Shown here: positions 14,235 to 15,476 of the stretch, one piece after another | How the letters are laid out: every line of letters starts with the position of its first letter | Position numbering within the stretch: the first letter of the stretch is position 1 | From: Verrucomicrobiota bacterium | Lineage (GTDB): Bacteria; Verrucomicrobiota; Verrucomicrobiia; Limisphaerales; JAGWYX01 | Assembly (NCBI GenBank): GCA_018969165.1 | Contig: JAGWYX010000011.1 | Coordinates: forward strand, 1 to 15,476 | DNA length: 15,476 nt | Reading direction: 5' to 3' | Notes under the pieces: generated by a model | The model's database searches: none | What the model was told of the DNA's origin: nothing | The model's input: the letters and a program-made list of their open reading frames with translations, nothing else | Made by a program: the position numbers and the translations under genes

Positions 14235-15175
14235 TGGTGAGGCAAAGTCTGACGATCACGGTGATGTTAGGTGGGCCTTCGGCCGAGCGCGAAGTTTCGC
14301 TGCGCAGCGGCGCGGCGGTGGGGCGGGCGCTGCGATCGTTGGGGCACACGGTCCACGAGCTGGACCCGGCGGTGCCGGGTTGGGAGTTGCCGGCGGGGAC
14401 GGACGCGGTGTTTCTGGCGCTGCATGGCAGTTATGGCGAGGACGGCACGGTGCAGCGGCAATTGGACAAGCTGGGCGTGGCGTACACCGGTTGCGACGCT
14501 GAGGCCAGCCGGGTGGCGTTCGACAAGGTGCAGACCAAGGAGCGTTGTTTGGCGGCGGGCGTGCCCACGCCGCGCTTCGCGGTGATTGCCTCGGCGGCGG
14601 CGGATTGGCCGGCCGGCTGGGAGCCGCCCGTGGTGCTTAAACCGGTTCGGCAAGGCTCGAGTGTCGGCTTGCAGTTTGTCGAAGCGCGGGCCGGCTGGCG
14701 CGCCGCGTTGGCCGAGGCCTTGCGGTTTGACCACGAGGTGTTGGTCGAGGAAAGAATCGTGGGGCGGGAGACGACCGTGGGGGTGCTGGATGGCGTCGCG
14801 CTGCCGTTGGTGGAAGTGCGGCCGAGGCAAGGGGCCTACACGTATGGCAACAAGTACACCGCCGGCGCCACGGAATATTTTTGCCCGGCGCCGTTCGAGG
14901 CGGCGGTGACCGAGCGCATCCAGCGGGCAGGGCTGGCGGCGTTTGACGCGGTGGGTGGCCGGGATTACGGCCGGGTGGACGTGATGGTGGCCGGCAGCGG
15001 GTCGCCGTTGGTGCTCGAGGTCAATACCCTGCCTGGGATGACCGAGACCAGTCTGCTGCCGATGGCGGCGGCGGCGCGGGGGCTGACGTTTGGCGCGCTC
15101 TGCCAGCGGATGGTGGAGCTGGCATTGCGGCATGGCCCGGCGGTCACGGCCGCGCCCTCGAAGTCGATGACTTGA
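14231..15175 (+). CDS. ddl: D-alanine-D-alanine ligase (Ddl)
   Basis: This is a 314-residue cytoplasmic ATP-grasp ligase that makes the D-Ala-D-Ala dipeptide used by MurF. The N-terminus has MLGGPSAEREVSLRSG (12-27) with E19, then LALHGSYGEDG (62-72) and YTGCDAEASRVAFDK (85-99). The ATP-grasp part has VVLKPVRQGSSVGL (134-147), the omega loop AYTYGNKYTAGATEYFCPAP (202-221), GRVDVM (247-252) and LEVNTLPGMTETS (262-274) with the metal ligands E263 and N265. The omega-loop tyrosines and lysine are intact, supporting D-Ala rather than D-lactate as second substrate. The start is uncertain among ATG 14231, ATG 14234 and GTG 14237. GGGGAAGG at 14223-14230 abuts the first, so one of the later two may be used. 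It overlaps murC-murB by up to four bases. Confidence 0.95.
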   Translation: MMVRQSLTITVMLGGPSAEREVSLRSGAAVGRALRSLGHTVHELDPAVPGWELPAGTDAVFLALHGSYGEDGTVQRQLDKLGVAYTGCDAEASRVAFDKVQTKERCLAAGVPTPRFAVIASAAADWPAGWEPPVVLKPVRQGSSVGLQFVEARAGWRAALAEALRFDHEVLVEERIVGRETTVGVLDGVALPLVEVRPRQGAYTYGNKYTAGATEYFCPAPFEAAVTERIQRAGLAAFDAVGGRDYGRVDVMVAGSGSPLVLEVNTLPGMTETSLLPMAAAARGLTFGALCQRMVELALRHGPAVTAAPSKSMT

Positions 15176-15187
15176 TTTCCCAATCCC

Positions 15188-15476
15188 GTGAAGTGGTTTA
15201 AATCCAAACAACGGAATCGGCGGCTCCGGCGCGACCCGGTTTTCGAGGTGCGCCTGCGGACGCGGCAATCGAAGGCGCTGCGGCTGCGGTTGCTCGGGGC
15301 GTGTCTTGGGGTGGCCGGGACGGTGCTGGTCGTTTTGGCGCTGGCGTGGCGGGGCGGGGAATGGTTGCTGGACCAGGCGCTGTTTGACAACCCGACCTTC
15401 GCCCTGCAAACCATCGAGGTGCAGACCGACGGGGTGTTGGGCGCCGACCAAATCCGGGGTTGGGCGGGAGTGCGTC
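15188..15476 (+). CDS. ftsQ: FtsQ, divisome protein, N-terminal part
   Basis: A frame opens at GTG 15188, 12 bases after the ddl stop, and runs off the window, giving 96 residues. The N-terminus is strongly basic (MKWFKSKQRNRRLRRDP), followed by a membrane segment at about 35-54 (LGACLGVAGTVLVVLALAW). FALQTIEVQTDGVLGADQIRGWAG (from about 71) matches the opening of a POTRA domain. FtsQ links FtsL and FtsB to the early divisome, and its POTRA and beta domains lie in the periplasm. The call rests on this topology, the POTRA-like start and the classical position after ddl. GTG is the only start codon between the ddl stop and the membrane segment with a suitable tail. No Shine-Dalgarno is seen. 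The rest of the gene cannot be judged. Confidence 0.85.
   Translation, partial: MKWFKSKQRNRRLRRDPVFEVRLRTRQSKALRLRLLGACLGVAGTVLVVLALAWRGGEWLLDQALFDNPTFALQTIEVQTDGVLGADQIRGWAGVR

Noticed and set aside
1..15476. tRNA, rRNA, CRISPR array, insertion sequence or prophage
   Set aside because: Genes fill nearly the whole window with short gaps. No cloverleaf, regular repeat-spacer pattern, transposase or integrase was seen. The window as a whole is a known type of cluster, not a new defence or mobile system.

Overview
This window holds most of a dcw (division and cell wall) cluster from a GC-rich bacterium (about 70% GC by eye). All genes lie on the + strand, packed head to tail. The order is rsmH (3' part), ftsL-like, ftsI, murE, murF, mraY, murD, a LysM-protein gene, ftsW, murG, a fused murC-murB, ddl and the start of ftsQ. 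This is the classical order, from the rsmH methyltransferase through the cytoplasmic and membrane steps of peptidoglycan precursor synthesis to the divisome gene ftsQ. ftsA and ftsZ would be expected just beyond the right edge.

The likely source is Verrucomicrobiota, perhaps a Limisphaerales/Pedosphaera-like lineage. This rests on the single-chain MurC-MurB protein, on the LysM protein whose N-terminus resembles ones I recall from that phylum, on the high GC and on the weak Shine-Dalgarno sequences at many starts. It is inference from family knowledge, not a database result. The DNPR motif in MurE predicts meso-diaminopimelate peptidoglycan, and the intact Ddl omega-loop tyrosines predict normal D-Ala-D-Ala ends.

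Layout: 1-805 carries the end of RsmH and an FtsL-like protein overlapping it. 806-902 is a short gap with a repeated GC hairpin. 903-5741 carries the septal transpeptidase FtsI and the MurE and MurF ligases. 5742-5933 is the longest gap (192 bp) and holds a doubtful small ORF. 5934-8572 carries MraY and MurD. 8573-9544 is the unusual part: a membrane-anchored protein with two LysM domains, lying between two strong GC hairpins and using more C-ending codons than its neighbours. 9545-15175 carries FtsW, MurG, MurC-MurB and Ddl, which overlap by 1-4 bases and so look translationally coupled. 15188 to the end is the N-terminus of FtsQ.

Together the genes make UDP-MurNAc (MurB), add the stem peptide (MurC, MurD, MurE, then MurF with the Ddl product), transfer the precursor to lipid (MraY, MurG), polymerise and crosslink it at the septum (FtsW, FtsI), and supply divisome scaffold proteins (FtsL, FtsQ). 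No mobile element, CRISPR array, tRNA or rRNA was seen. Most of the window is a conventional cluster. The points of interest are the LysM insertion, the MurC-MurB fusion with cysteines at two usually-serine MurB positions, and the hairpins around lysM.
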